Shown: positions 24,340 through 36,890 of the stretch, in pieces | Position numbering within the stretch: position 1 is the first letter of the stretch | Layout of the letters: every line of letters starts with the position of its first letter | NCBI RefSeq assembly: GCF_030445035.2 | Contig: NC_080682.1 | Location: forward strand, 34,764,770 to 34,828,769 | Length of the DNA stretch: 64,000 nt | DNA from: Dasypus novemcinctus | Taxonomy: Eukaryota > Chordata > Mammalia > Cingulata > Dasypodidae | Direction: 5' to 3' | The notes under the pieces: model-generated | What the model was told of the DNA's origin: nothing | Database searches by the model: none | What the model saw: the letters and a program-made list of their open reading frames with translations, nothing else | Program-made: the position numbers and the translations under genes

Positions 24340-25500
24340 CCCCAGTGTCTTATTTTTTTCACTTTATTTTCTAAGAAGTTTTAGGTTTCAGAAAAATCGT
24401 AAAGAAAACAGGGAATTCCAATACGCCTCCCTCCCTCCCCTCATCACATTTTCCTCTACCAATAATATCCTACCTGAGTATGGTATATTTGTTACAATCT
24501 ATGAACAAATATGGAAAGATTGCTACTAACCATAGTCAATGCTTTACTTTATGGTTTACCTTTTGCACTGTATGCTTTTATAGGTTCTGACAAAAGTTAT
24601 AATGGTCTGTATCTATCATTGCAAAATCATGCAGAATAACTCCAATATTTCAAATATGCCCCATGTTCCACCCATTTCTTCCTCCACATTCTCTCAGAAC
24701 CTATAGCAACCACTAAGTTATAATTTTAAAGAATAAGGCTCATAGTTACACATATTATATTGAGGGTTTGACATATTGGCCTGTTTTCTATGTACTTGAA
24801 ATGTTCTTGCCCCTTTATTTGAGAACACAGCGGACTCCCCAGGACAGTGGTATAATATTTTCTTGTTTAACATGTGGGTCTCCATCCTCTAAGTTGATAC
24901 CTTACGCCAAGATGAACACATTCATATTCCACAGAAGCATGCCCCCTTTCCCACATGTCTCCCCAGCACCAACACCCAGCACCAGTGACCCTTCCCTGAG
25001 ATATTTTTTTTAAAAAATAAAGCATTCCCACTATTGTAGTTTCACCTACTACATTACAAATCCCCAGAGTTCACCTGTTCCTTCCTCTAGTCCTTTACTC
25101 AGTTCCATGGACAGTTCATCCCAAACACCAGTTCTGCTCATTCTGATATTCCAGCACCATCATCCCAAGTCACATCCTTGTACCACAATCACACTCTCCA
25201 CTGCCAAACCATCCCCTTTTTCCTAATCATGGGTTTTGCCCATATTGAGCATCAGCTCACCCCATTTTACTTCATTTCCGTCATTCCTTGTCTCTTGACC
25301 CCATCCTCCATCTTCAAACTCATTTGAGGAATATAATCAATTTTTACTTATTAGTGTTTTCTCAAAAACTGATGCTGAATATCTTATTAAATCTCTTAAT
25401 CCTTAGACCAACTATTATTATTAATTTTATTTATGGGAATGCCTATCATTGAACCATTCTCGCATTCCTGAAATTGAAATTAAACCAACATTGTTCATGA
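24340..25500 (-). mobile_element. L1 fragment with short-form 3' UTR (antisense)
   Basis: 24340-25010 aligns with 12490-13200, including 'taccaataatatcctac', 'aggttctgacaaaagtta' and 'gcaccagtgacccttccc', and lacks the middle block of the long form. 25010-25330 reads like older L1 3' sequence. 25440-25500 matches antisense ORF2 ('ccattctcgcattcctg'). Boundaries between the pieces are approximate. Confidence 0.65.
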
Positions 25501-25914
25501 TATAATATATATATATATTTTTTATTTAGCTTAATCTCTTCTTTTTTCTCCTACCTTTTCTTCCCTTTACTTCTTAAATAATTCAGTCCTTAATCCTTCA
25601 GATAGGCTCAGCATAATAAGTGTCCACATAGTACACGAAATGGGAATTGGTTGGCCCAGTGTGGGGTGTCAAAGTCAAAGTGAGATGATGAGGTTGTCCA
25701 TGAAGTATGGAAGGTCAGGGTTGGTAGTTGCCTCATGTTGGAAGTCAAGCCTGAAAAAGGTGAGGAGGGCATTTAGACATGGAGGTTATAACTTTTGGTT
25801 GTAGGCTAAACAGATGTAGACATTGTACTTCAAGCAGTGCATAAGTGTGATTCCAGAGAGAGGTAAAACAAAAGGGTAAGTCCTACTATTACTATAGTTT
25901 TTTACATGGTGTCT
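25501..25914. other. Unassigned intergenic DNA
   Basis: A short (TA)n tract at 25502-25520, then sequence without a recognised repeat or coding frame. Confidence 0.45.
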
Positions 25915-26585
25915 TAGTTTTCCAACCATACTGCCATAACAAAGTAACACAAACCATATGGCTTACAAGAACAGCAAGTTATTTTTTGAAAGTTTTGGAG
26001 GCTATAAGTCCAAAATCAAGTTTTTGGCAAGGTCATGCTTCCTCTGATGTATATAGGATTCTGGTGGAAGTTAGGCAACAATCCATGATATAACTCAATC
26101 TCTGACTGTCTGTGTCACATGGTCATCTTCTCTATCTCCTACTAACACCAGTCAAATAGGATTAGGACCCAGTTTGGTCTCATCATTTTTAAAATTTTTA
26201 ATTTTATATTTTTAGTGTGTTATGGGCATTGCACTCGATGAACCCATTTTGGAGCATTGCCACTAAGCATGGATTATCATTTACATTATAGTTTACATTC
26301 TCTCCCACACAATTCTGTAGGCTATGACAAAAATATATAATGGCTTGTATCTTTCTTTGTAATATCATTCAGGACATTTCACAAGTCCCCAAAATGCCCC
26401 CTGTATAACTCTTGTTTTCCCTCTCCCTGACCTCAGAACTCCCAATGCTTAGTTAAAACTTCATCTTAATTAGTAATTTTTTTCAAAATTTTATTTTGAA
26501 GTAGGATCATATTGATGTGAAAGGAGGTTATGAGTTTTACTTTTTTGGGGTGGAGGGATAGGGGCACAATTCAATCCATAACACA
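25915..26585 (-). mobile_element. MLT1-like LTR (antisense) with inserted L1 3' UTR piece
   Basis: The plus strand shows the typical reverse of an MLT1 LTR: 'tcttagttttccaaccat', 'ccataacaaagtaacac', 'ttggaggctataagtcc' and, at the far end, 'caattcaatccataacac'. 26190-26450 is L1 3' UTR-type sequence ('ctatgacaaaaatatataatgg'), probably a later insertion. Old and diverged. Confidence 0.65.
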
Positions 26586-26589
26586 TAGA

Positions 26590-27079
26590 AAAAGTTTCCA
26601 AGGTACAAAGCAGAGAGGGAGGGTAAAAGTGGAACCTTGAGAACTCTCAAGTGATAAAATGGAGTTGAGAATTCAGAAAAGTCAAGGCAGCTTTAATTCA
26701 TTGGGCAGAGTACCACAGAGAAGAGAACTCCAGAGATATTGCACTTGAGAAAGAGAGAGAGAACCTATGGAATGTGCACCTTGAGTCTTCTACTGAGTAC
26801 TGATCATCACATATATAAAGGGAAATGGTCCAAGTCCAGAGAAAGAATCACTCCAATATAATAGAAGGAACAATCCTTAGATTCACAGAGAATCAGAAAA
26901 AATCTGAATTTCTCACAAGCCAGAGCAGAAAACTTCATAATTCACAGGTCATACAGGGTATAAAGACATGAATTGCCATTGCCAACATAGTGAAAAAAAT
27001 TAGTCTTCACTAATTTCTTATTTCTTAACTAGTCATAATTTCTAAACACCTCTCTGGTCCCACTTAATAAAGCTCAGGA
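26590..27079. other. Unassigned intergenic DNA
   Basis: No recognised repeat, RNA gene or coding frame. A GA-rich patch lies at 26750-26762. Confidence 0.4.
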
Positions 27080-28135
27080 ATAAATATAAAAATATAAAAA
27101 TACCTAACATCCAAAATATAAATTAACAATGTTTAGCATCCAATTAAAAATTAAAAGTTTTACAGCTAAGCAGGAATATGTAATACAGAGTGAGGAAAAA
27201 TTAAATAGTTGAAACTGAAAAAGGAAAGACAAATGTTATAGAATTAGTAAGTAAGGATATTAAAGCAGTTATTATAACTGTATTCAATAATTTTCAAGAA
27301 AGTAGTGGTAAGATTAAGCATGGTAAGTATAGACATGGAAGATATAAAAAAGAACCAAACTAAAATTATAGTGATGAAAAATACAATTACTGAGACAAAA
27401 ATTGCACCATATAGCTGATAACAGAAGATCGGACACAGGAGAAACTGGACACTGCAGAAAATAAAAAGATCAGCAAACTTGAAGACACAGTAATAGAAAC
27501 TATGTAAAATGTAAAACAAAGAAAAAAATGGCTGTAAAACCAATCAACAGAACATTAGCGCACTGCCGGAAAACATCCAGTAGGCCTACTATATGAGTAA
27601 TTGAGCCCCTACAAGAGAGGATGGGAAATGGACAGGAAAAAAAATGTTCAAAACATTTCAAATTTGATGAGAACTATAAATCAATCCAGAGGTATATGAA
27701 TCTGACAAATACCAAGCATAAAAATCAGGAAGAAAACTACACAATGACACATTTTAATAAATTGCTCATAAGCAATGATAAAGAAAAAAAATTGAATTCA
27801 GCTAGAGAGAAAGGCACATTATGCACAGAGGACTGAAAGTTAGAATGGCAGCACACTTCTAGGAAAAAATATAAGACAGGATGGTAGAGCAATGTCTTTA
27901 AAGTAATCAAAGGGAAAAAAATCAACCCAGAATTTAATACTCAGAAAAAAAACCTTTCAAAAACAAAGATGAAAAGAGACATTGAGACATTAAAAAATGA
28001 AATAATTCATTAACAGCAGACCTACCCTGAAAGGAATAAGAAAACCTTTAGTCAGAAGGAAAATGATACTAAATGGAAACCAGGATTTATTCAAAGGAAT
28101 AAAAATTCCAAGAATTGGTAAATATAAGTGAAATA
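27080..28135 (+). mobile_element. HAL1 (half-L1) fragment
   Basis: Sense-strand sequence matching HAL1, the L1-derived family with ORF1 and no ORF2. Diagnostic stretches are 'cagcagacctaccctgaaag' at 28015, 'agtcagaaggaaaatgatac' at 28051 and 'aagaattggtaaatata' at 28110, which form the HAL1 3' part. Earlier sequence is A-rich with dispersed ORF1-like fragments. Non-coding now. Confidence 0.75.
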
Positions 28136-29479
28136 CAAATATTATTGTCTCTTTGTCAGCAAAAAGTCAATATTGATTCATTTTTCTTTATTGAAAAGTA
28201 TGTTTTGTCATATGTAAAAGAATTTTCATCTAAAAACTTTCTCTTTCATGTGCCAAATATTAAAAATCCAAATTTAAAAGTTCTCTTAATGATATAGCCA
28301 CAAATCCCTTCTAAATCTTGTAAAAGTTATGCTTTGTTGGTTCCTATAAAACAGCTCCACACCATTCTGAAAACTCAGTTTATTGTAATTTTTAAAGTTT
28401 GACAGACTATAAGAAAAGTTTGACATTTAGCAAAGATGTCCTTATCTTAAGGAAAGAACTGATACTCTTTAAGGAGTAATCTCTACTGTAACAATTTTGC
28501 TTTGGCAGATGTCACTAGATTTAGGTAATTGTCTTGCCCTCTGAAATTAGACGTCATTCTCCAAAGTGAAGAAACTAATTGGCCTATCCCAGGGATTTTA
28601 ATAATACATGCTGTGAAGACTGATTGAAACCATACTTACCAATATAGGTGCAATAAAGTGGAAGGATCTTACTCATTATTCGATAAGTTTGAAACTAAGT
28701 TTTGGAATAAATGATGCTCTAGAGACTGCTCCTGATTTAGACTTGCTACCAAATTCCAGATATTTTGAAATCTGTCTGGATAGGGAGACAAATGGATCAT
28801 TAACAGTACTTGAAACTGAAACACAGCACTGCTCAGACCTTTCAGAGAAAAATAAAGACTTAGAGATTCTAAACCTAAAGGGAAAAGGAAAGAATTTATT
28901 ACTAGGGAGTTGACAATAATGTTTTTTAAATAAAAAGTGATTTGAAAATTTGTGATACTTGCGGACAAATGTGATGTGACTTAAAATATATTCTCAAGTA
29001 AGTATAACTGCTAAGGATCATTTCCTAACTGAAACAAGAATAAACCACACACCCCAATCTTAGTTCAGATTAGGATGACCTGGTTAGTGGTGATTTCTGT
29101 TACCTCTACATCCCTTATTTTAATCAGGCCTTTATGCTATGTTGCCACAAGGTGGTGATAAAATCAAACATTAGACTAAGAAGCCGCTTGTTCCATGCTC
29201 AACCTTAGTCCTAGAGGATTTTTCAGATATGCCAACCTTCAGAAAGATTAACAGGGTGTGTGAACTTTTAACCAACTTGTTTGTCATCCTGTGAGTACCA
29301 CTTCAGGACCACACTACCAGTTATTTTAATTCATGACCATGAATCTCAAACAAGACATCAGTGCTATTAGAACATCCTATATAATGCCCTGACTCCATTT
29401 ATTCTCCTATTTTCTTAAAGGAGTATTTCATATTGTTTCCTCTTTCTTCAAATCCCCAATACCTCTTTCCTTTCCTCAG
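28136..29479. other. Unassigned intergenic DNA
   Basis: No recognised repeat or gene. Overlapping open frames of 74 and 99 codons on opposite strands near 28690-28960 are mutually exclusive and have no known motif. Confidence 0.45.
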
Positions 29480-30014
29480 TCTCAAATGATGACCTTATTT
29501 TCTAAACATAGTGAAAACTTGAAGCAATCAGAAAAATATTTCTACAAGCTCATACCACCCTCTAGAATTGATACCCACATATTCAGCCTCCCTGTCCGGT
29601 ACAAGAGAATCCTATTCCCTCCAAAGTATCCATGCTACCATCAAAAAACATTATCTCCATTGTTCACCGGATTACACTTCCTCTTGTCTACTCAAGAGCA
29701 GTGGTCAGATAATTCTTTCCTCTCTCTTCACAAATTTTACTCTCTGCCAGATCATTCCCATCACCATAGAAACTTCCTGCTATTTCACATGTTTTGAATA
29801 TTCCCTTTCCTTAACCCCATTTCCCTGCCACTTATTTCTTCCTCATCATAGTAAAATATGTCTCTTATTTGCTTTCTCTAATTCTTTTTTTCTCAGTCCT
29901 TCTTATGCCAATTCCAGGAAGGCTTTCCCCACCACTCAGTTTTAAACTTTTCCTGTCAATATTGCAAATGACCTCCTTATTGCCAAAGCCAGTGGTCAAT
30001 TCTTAGCCATCATT

Positions 30015-30540
30015 TTTTATTTTTTAGGAAGTAATGGGGATTGAACCCAAAACCTCATACGTAGGAAGCAGGCCCTCAACCACTTGGGCTACATCTGCTC
30101 CCTTTTTTTTAAAGATTTATTTATTTATTTTTCTCCCCTTCCCCCCACCCCCAACACAGTTGTCTGTTCTCTGTGTCTATTTGCTGCGTCTTCTTTGTCC
30201 ACTTCTGTTGTTGTCAGCAGCACAGGAATCTGTGTTTCTTTCTGTTACATCATCTTGCTGTGTCAGCTCTCCGTGTGGGCGGCGCCATTCCTGGGCAGGC
30301 TGCACTTTCTCTCGCGCTGGGCAGCTCTCCTTATGGGGCACTCTCCTTGCACATGGTGCTCCCCTTTGTGGGGACACCCCAGCCCCAGCGTGGCAGAGCA
30401 TTCCTTGCGTGCATCAACACTGCGCATGGGACAGCTCCACATGGGTCAAGGAGGCCTGGGGTTTGAACCGCGGACCTCCCACATGGTAGACGGATGCCCT
30501 AACCCCTGGGCCAAGTCTGCCACCCTACATCTGCTCCCTC
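30015..30540 (-). mobile_element. Short DAS-type tRNA SINE, split by a DAS-III SINE
   Basis: Minus-strand tRNA-like head (gggagcagatgtag, A box agcccaagtgg, B box gggttcaatcccc) and A-rich tail at 30015-30026. The element is flanked by an 11-bp target duplication, tagccatcatt at 30004-30014 and tagtcatcatt at 30541-30551, one mismatch. A DAS-III element was later inserted near its 5' end. About 90-100 bp without the insert. Confidence 0.9.
30104..30524 (-). mobile_element. DAS-III-type SINE (armadillo tRNA-derived)
   Basis: On the minus strand: a tRNA-like head with A box tggcccaggggttag and B box ggttcaaacccc, a GC-rich body, and an A-rich tail of AAAT units (30111-30131 reversed). Both copies of a perfect 15-bp target duplication, ctacatctgctccct, are present at 30089-30103 and 30525-30539. 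This marks a full-length, recent L1-style insertion. It shares its body with 40739-41132. Several frames of 70-179 codons cross it in all directions and reflect SINE composition only. Confidence 0.95.
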
Positions 30541-31915
30541 TAGTCATCATTCTAATAGACCTTTCAGCAGCACTGGAGTTGCTCATTATTACCTGCTTGG
30601 AGCACCAACCAATTTCCAATTAACTACTATTTCCTGTTGTTTTTATTTTTTCTTCCTTAAGAGGTCACTGTTTTTCATTACCATTTGTTGATTCTGTCTT
30701 ATATTCTTGACTTCTTTAGGTTCTGCGTCCCAAGACTCTGTCCTTGGTCTTCTTCTTTTCTCAGTCAATACAAACTTCTTCAGTAAATACATACAACTGC
30801 ATAGCATTAAATCATTAAATGTTAACTAAATACTGAATACTCACAAATTTATATGTGCATCACAGACCATGATCTCTAACCCAGGACTTTTATACATATA
30901 CATGTATATGTATATGTATATGTGTGTGTATATATATATAAATAACTGTGAGACTGAATCTTCAGTTGGTATATGTCTAATAAATATCTCAAATGCATCA
31001 TATCCAAATTGAATTCCTGATTCCTGTTCCCAAACCAAGTTCTTCATTCTCTTCTCAGGTGATGATAATTCTGTTTTATCAGTGTCTCAGCCAAAAAAAC
31101 ATTTAAATTACTCTTTACTGTTGTAGCTTATACCTCACATTCAACCTGACATGAGTTTCTGCTGGCTCTACTTTCAAAATATATTCAGCATCCAACATAT
31201 CTTACTACCATCACTAATATCATCTTGATTTGAATCACAATTCTTTCTCATCTAGCTTTCTCAAATTCACCCTCTAACTTGTTCACTGCTTGCCCTCCCC
31301 TCTCCAGTCCACTCCAGTTGAATCTTACCATACCAGCCAGAGTGATCCTGTCACAAATAGGTTAGGTGTCTTCTGATCCAAGCTCTCCAATGGCACACAA
31401 TTTCACCCACATTTAAAACGAAGTCCTTAAAGCTACCTACAAGACCCTATGATCTGAAACTACCCCTCCTTCTTGAACCTCATCTTCTACTCCCTGGTTT
31501 CCTGCCTCAGTGGTTAGTTCACCACTCCTCAAACACACCAGATAGACTTCTTCATGCAGATATCACATAACTGAGTCTTACACCTCCTTCAGATGTATGT
31601 CCAAACGTGATGCTCTCCATGAGGCTCACACTGACTACCTATTTAAAATTGCGACTGGCCCCTAGTCCTGATGTCCTCCTTACCATACTGAATTTTTCAT
31701 TCTTCTACAGTACTTATAAACTTCTAACAAAATATGCTAACTATTTATTTATTTTTAAAATATTTTCTCTCTCCTCATTTTTATGATCTAATTCTAAGAA
31801 TTAGAGCCTCTTAGAAGCTCTATTGGGGAAAGAATCTTTATTTGTTCTGTTCACTATTTTATCTCAAGCACATGGGAAGTGTTCAATTAATATATAAAGA
31901 AAGAATAAATAATTA

Positions 31916-32389
31916 ATTCCTAAATTGTTTAAAACCAAAGTATGAGAAAGTGTGGAATATGAGATCTTTGGTTGTATATGGTGAAACCAAAATAGACTAA
32001 AATTCAGTCTAGAATAAACTTCAAATAATTCACCAAAACATTTGCAGAAATTTCTAAAATCCTCAAAAGCATTTCATTGCATACAAACAATTCAAAGCCT
32101 TATGAGTATTTTAAAATATTGTCTAACTAGTGAGTTTGACATTTTACCATTAGATAATATCATCACTTAATTATTATGATTTTAGCAAAATGGCTTAGAA
32201 TACAGAGCTCTGAGGATACAAACTATTCCAATTACTGAGGAATTCTCCTTCTGCTTTTTCTTTTCCCTTTAACACTTAAATGACGGCCTTGAAGTTCTCC
32301 CAATGAAAATTTAATTCTTTCTGTGTGTAGCCATCATACATATTTTATTCTTGTATTTAGATTTTTTGAATTGGCCCCCTGACCTTCAT
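31916..32389. other. Unassigned intergenic DNA
   Basis: AT-rich sequence after the L2 3' end. No recognised feature. Confidence 0.4.
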
Positions 32390-33300
32390 TTCAAACTTAT
32401 TCATTTTGGAAGAAGGGATAAGATGGGGGCATAAGGATAACTTTGGGTGAGGCTTTGTGGGCTTGAGGGGGGCTAGGGTTGGGAGGATGGGTCAGATGAC
32501 CAAAGGAATAGGGGGAAGGGCTGGGGGTAACAGTTGAATATGGCAGAATGTCATATATATGGTTGAAACTATACTGTTGAGAAAACTCTTTAGAAAATAT
32601 AATAAGGAAGGATCATGTGTTTAAGGTGCTTAAGTGGGTGGTGGGCATCCAGTACAGGTACAAGCTTCTAGGGAGTATGTGAGTGCTCATTTTGTCATAA
32701 TGTGTTATATATGTCAGTGGCGACCCATACAATGAGTGTGAAGGTGTACCCGCATCCTGGGGTGACCTGATGTTCCCAAATAGAGGGACCTGTGTCTCTC
32801 AAGAGAATTGCTGGCTCCAAATTAGTTAGGGCAGTCTGGCATGTCAGGCCCTCAGCATTGTTGCAGTATCTGTAAACATGGTCCCTCAAATAGTGAAGAT
32901 TGATTGTTATGGTGTGCCCTGAGAGGTATTGCATAGATGGAAGAAGGATGACTGGGGGGAAATGGAAGTGCTCCACAAGATCATGCAATGATGGATATAG
33001 GACATTTTAATTTACAACTAAATTGTATAAAAGTCTATAAACTAAAATGTAAACCATAATGTAAAACATAAGGAAACTAAAAATCTAGAAATTTGTACAG
33101 TCTAACATATAAACAATAATGTAAACCAAAATGGAACCATGTTTGATAGCTATGTTTCAGAATCTGTACATCAGCTGCAGCAAATATAACATGAATGTGT
33201 AAAAAGATCATTGCTGGAGAAAGGGGAAAAGGGTTTGATGTTGGAAATCTGGGAGTCTCCTATATTGTGTATATGAATTACTGTGATCTAAAACTTTTTT
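32390..33300 (+). mobile_element. Retroposon 3' end related to the L1 3' UTR family
   Basis: G-rich start (32400-32530), then a body ending with repeated aaatgtaaaccataatgt-type units (33040-33135) and a terminal 'gggagtctcctatattgtg' block. The order of units resembles the last 300 bp of the L1 3' UTR copies at 16690-18490 and 63285-63900, but it is more diverged upstream. It could be another subfamily or a different element with a similar 3' end. Confidence 0.5.
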
Positions 33301-34519
33301 GAAGACAAGATTACTGAAATTGCAAAAGCCACATTCACACACTCCCTACATCTTAGTATCTAGATGCAAGTTAGGTTCCTCCAATTGTAAACACTGCTGG
33401 GAAGGTGAAAATTCTGCAGAGGCAATCTTGTAGCTCTTGGCAATAGATGAGCAAATAAGACTAAACAAAGATTAGAAATTTACTTATAACCAAGGTCCCA
33501 GAACTGATAAGTAGCAGATAAAGCATTCCAATTCATAATTTAAAATTCCAGTTAAATATTCTGTCTACTAATATATAATTGCCTTTGTCATGCTAATACC
33601 CATAAAGAATGTGTAATCCAATCGCACTTATATCTTAAATCATTAAAGAATAATTTGACTAATTAGAAACTTATGGTAAAGTTGTTGCAGGACTTCTTCA
33701 CTTGTAACTTTTAGCAATAACATTTGTCTATGAAAATGCAAAATGTATAGATTACAGAATAACATTTGAAGATTATTTTAATAGGACATTTTATGTTAAA
33801 TTTTCTCAATGTGTTCTTTTTCTTCCCCAAAGCTCAAGCTCAGTGCAGTTCTTAATTCACTCTCAATCTGTTGAAGTTCTGATAATGCTAGAGCATGGCA
33901 CACCCACTCCTGGGTGACCATAATTCTAAGTAATGTTCTACTTATTATGTTTTTAAGAAATTACACTAGTTTCCAGAAATTCTCACTCCTTAAGAATATC
34001 ACAACCAACACTTGAACTATATGAAAATGTAGTTGCAATTGTTGTAAAATTAGAAGTTGCAGCAAAAATAAGACCAAGAAATCCATGACCTCTTTGTATC
34101 CTCTGATAACCATGTCCTGCCTTTGAGGTTGGAATTCAATCAAGGGCAAGCCAAGGGTTAAGATTGAAGCAATATTGCAGGATGACCGTAGTTTATACAG
34201 GGCATAAAAGAACAATAAATGAACATTAAAAATCAATATCAATGCTAATGGATTGAAATAGAAATGAAAGACACCAAGAAATCAGTATGGAAGGTGCTAA
34301 AGTAAAATTATGAATGAGACACAAAAATAATAAACTGGCAACAGCAAATCTGAAAAGTACAGGAACATAGGAGGAAATGTAAGTCAGCTGGGATAGATAA
34401 TCATAGTGGCTTAAGTATGTTTTTACCCTATTGCATGAGAGCACAGGTTAAACTATACATTCAATTAAGAAAGAGAATATTATTTTTATATCATTTAAAC
34501 AAGTGGATGGACTAAGTTT
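33301..34519. other. Unassigned intergenic DNA
   Basis: No recognised repeat. Minus-strand frames of 93 and 72 codons at 33961-34444 are hydrophobic but without motifs and are probably chance. Confidence 0.45.
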
Positions 34520-34710
34520 GGTTGAATGCCAACCATGAGTCAGATAATATAGAAGGTATTTTATAAACCTTGGCTTTCTTAATTCTTGCAGTAACATTAT
34601 GGTGTAGTTGACTCCATCTTACATGGGAGAAAAATGAGGTAACATGAGCTTAATTGATTTTCCAAGTCTTTTGGACAGTGTCTGCACTTTTCTATTGTAC
34701 TGCATTGACA
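34520..34710 (-). mobile_element. MIR SINE (antisense)
   Basis: Diverged reverse-complement MIR: the 'gccaaccatgagtcagat' stretch, a decayed 'taattcttgcagtaac' stretch, then 'atgggagaaaaatgaggtaac', the counterpart of the MIR core and 3' part. Old mammal-wide repeat. Confidence 0.65.
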
Positions 34711-36679
34711 CACATTTCATGATCCCAAAATAACAAGATAGAGAGATGACCTGAGGACATACTATAAAATTTGTCTTTGGTAAATTCCACCATCATTTCT
34801 GGTCATTTTTCTTACCAATTTTCAATTAATTGATTCTTAACTTAGCAGGAAGCCCACTATTATATAATTCCTTTGTCAAAGAAATAAGTGCTTATTGATT
34901 TCATTCCCACAGGTGCATCTACTCTCATAAGCTTATTCATATCTTGGAAAAGGAATTAAGTTAATAGGAGAGCAATTTTCACACAAAAATAAATAACTCA
35001 TGGTAGAATTTCAGACAACATGACACATAGGGCAATAGAAAATTTTTGAAGACTCAGGTCATGCAAAGTGATTGGGTTAAGTGTATACTCTCCCTGGCAT
35101 GAGAATAAAGACCCCGAATAATAAATGTTGGTATTTCATAGCAAATTTTCCTAATTTATGTACCTGATTTTATGACCTGTAAGTTTGTGACCTTTTAGTA
35201 ATTAAGGTACAGCTTACAGTGCAGGAACAAATGGTAGATGGTTAACACTGAGATCTAGGTTTCTGCTTATGGAGCATCCTGTCAGTCTAGGTAGAGTGAT
35301 GCTCTGCCTCTAAGAACACCCGGTCATTAATGTGAGTTGATGAGGATTCCCTGGGTTAGGGATTACTTCAGTCAGTGAAGAAGCAGTCTCAGAGTGATAT
35401 AACTAGAATGATGCAAGTTGGGGTTGTGACACAGCTGTTCAATTGGGCACTCTGCCCTCTTATAATCAGGTCCATCACCTAGAGGAGAATACGATATTCA
35501 TGATGTGTCTTCTAAGAAGCTGAACAAAGACTCTTCCAAATTTTATCTCAAAATAAATCAATTAGAATTTAAAAAGGTAAATATTTTGTAAATATTTGGT
35601 AATACTGAATGGACGGATAAAAATTCTAATTGGCTATGTCTTTAGCAATTCTTCTTAATTGGAGAGAATTAAAATCTCTAGGTAAACCAGAACTGTCCTT
35701 TCTTTATTAGGCTTATAGGTAATTAGGACTTCCCCTTTAAATGTCTATTTGAAAGCAACCGAAACCCTAGTTCTACAATTATGACCAAAATTTAACTATA
35801 GTTGATTTTTCTCCCATTTGTATCATGAATAGTGTGCTTCCACAATTAGTAAAAGCAAGTTGGAATAATTTCATCTGGTTCTTGGAAGCTTTTAAGAACC
35901 TGTTCTGTGTGAATGAATGTTGTGTGGAATAAGATTTGGTTATAACTGAGATGACCTTAGTACCTTCATTTGTACAAATTTCTACTTTAACAAGCTGTAA
36001 AAACTAAGCTGTAAGAATCATCTTTATTATCTGGCTAAGTATTTCATATGTACGTTTTAGCTACTGCATAATTATTGCATAGAAAACACTTTCAAAATAT
36101 GGCAATTGTTAATAGAATTCATTACATTCCATAAGTAAATAAATGTTGCTTTTGAAGTATGCCAATAATTTATGTTCGATATCTGTTTGTTTTATCTGTA
36201 ACCATCATTATACAATTGGTAAGAAGTACTGATTATGAACTTGAATTCATATTTGAGTTCTACTTGTTAAATCAAGCTATTTTGCTTGCCTTACTTTTCT
36301 ACCCTGTCATCAAATTTTTAAAAATTAAATGAATTGGCCTCTACCTTAGAAATGAAAATTGGTAAATAATTTGTGTAGGTTTCAAAAAAGTTCTCATAAG
36401 CAGCAAGAAAGGGAATATACAGTACATCTGGAAATAGTTACTAGGAGATATTCTGATGACAGTTCTTCCTCCAGTTTCACTTCAGTCTCTCAGTATCTCT
36501 GTCTCCTTGCCCACCCTTTGAATATCTATCTGTGTACCTGCTCTTTCCATTTAACCTTTCTCTCTTTCCTTCCCCTCAATTGGTATCTGATCTCTGATTA
36601 AGAGAAAAATGAAATATTATTTTTTATTAATATTTGAATATATTTCTCTATATGTTAAAAGATAAGTATTAAGTAGACA
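34711..36679. other. Unassigned intergenic DNA
   Basis: About 2 kb of AT-rich sequence without a recognised repeat or gene. One 80-codon plus-strand frame (36359-36601) shows no motif. Confidence 0.45.
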
Positions 36680-36890
36680 TATCCATGGGAGTAATGGTGT
36701 TGATGTTGAAAGTGATGGTGATGGCAGTTGTGATGTCGTAGATGGTGGTAATGGTGGAGACAGCATTGGTGATGGTGGAGGTGGCAGTGCTGTTGATACT
36801 GGTGATGGTTGTGATGGCAGCCATGAAGGTTCAGATGATGGCAGTCATGGTGGCAATGGTGATGCTGGTGGTTTGGTGGTGGTGAGAATA
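36680..36890. repeat. Imperfect GAT/GGT trinucleotide repeat
   Basis: About 210 bp of interspersed gat, ggt, ggc, gtt and agt triplets, strongly G/T-biased on the plus strand, with a three-base period. One plus frame stays open throughout and would read as an Asp/Gly/Ser-rich string, but it has no start-codon context or exon signals. It is treated as a degenerate minisatellite. Confidence 0.9.

Larger units (their letters stand above)
29480..31915 (+). mobile_element. L2 LINE, reverse transcriptase to 3' end
   Basis: Long, ancient L2 copy. Collinear landmarks: 'gccaaagccagtggtcaat' at 29982, 'tagacctttcagcagcac' at 30555, 'gactctgtccttggtcttc' near 30734, 'atctcaaatgcatcatatcc' at 30986, 'cagccagagtgatcctgtc' at 31335, 'tctccaatggcacacaa' at 31384, 'ctacaagaccctatgatctg' at 31437, and the 3' part near 31640 ('tatttaaaattgcgac'). 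Heavily mutated. It contains the nested SINEs at 30015-30540 and a TA/TG microsatellite at 30892-30942. Confidence 0.85.

Noticed and set aside
30034..30623. Frames of 74-179 codons on both strands around 30034-30623
   Set aside because: They lie across the DAS-III SINE. Similar frames recur in the sister SINE at 40727-41185, so they reflect SINE composition and not genes.
36690..36890. Exon of an acidic repeat protein
   Set aside because: Triplet repeats keep frames open by themselves and no start or splice signals are convincing.
36680..36890. CRISPR array
   Set aside because: Units are not regularly spaced repeats with unique spacers, and the window is mammalian nuclear DNA.
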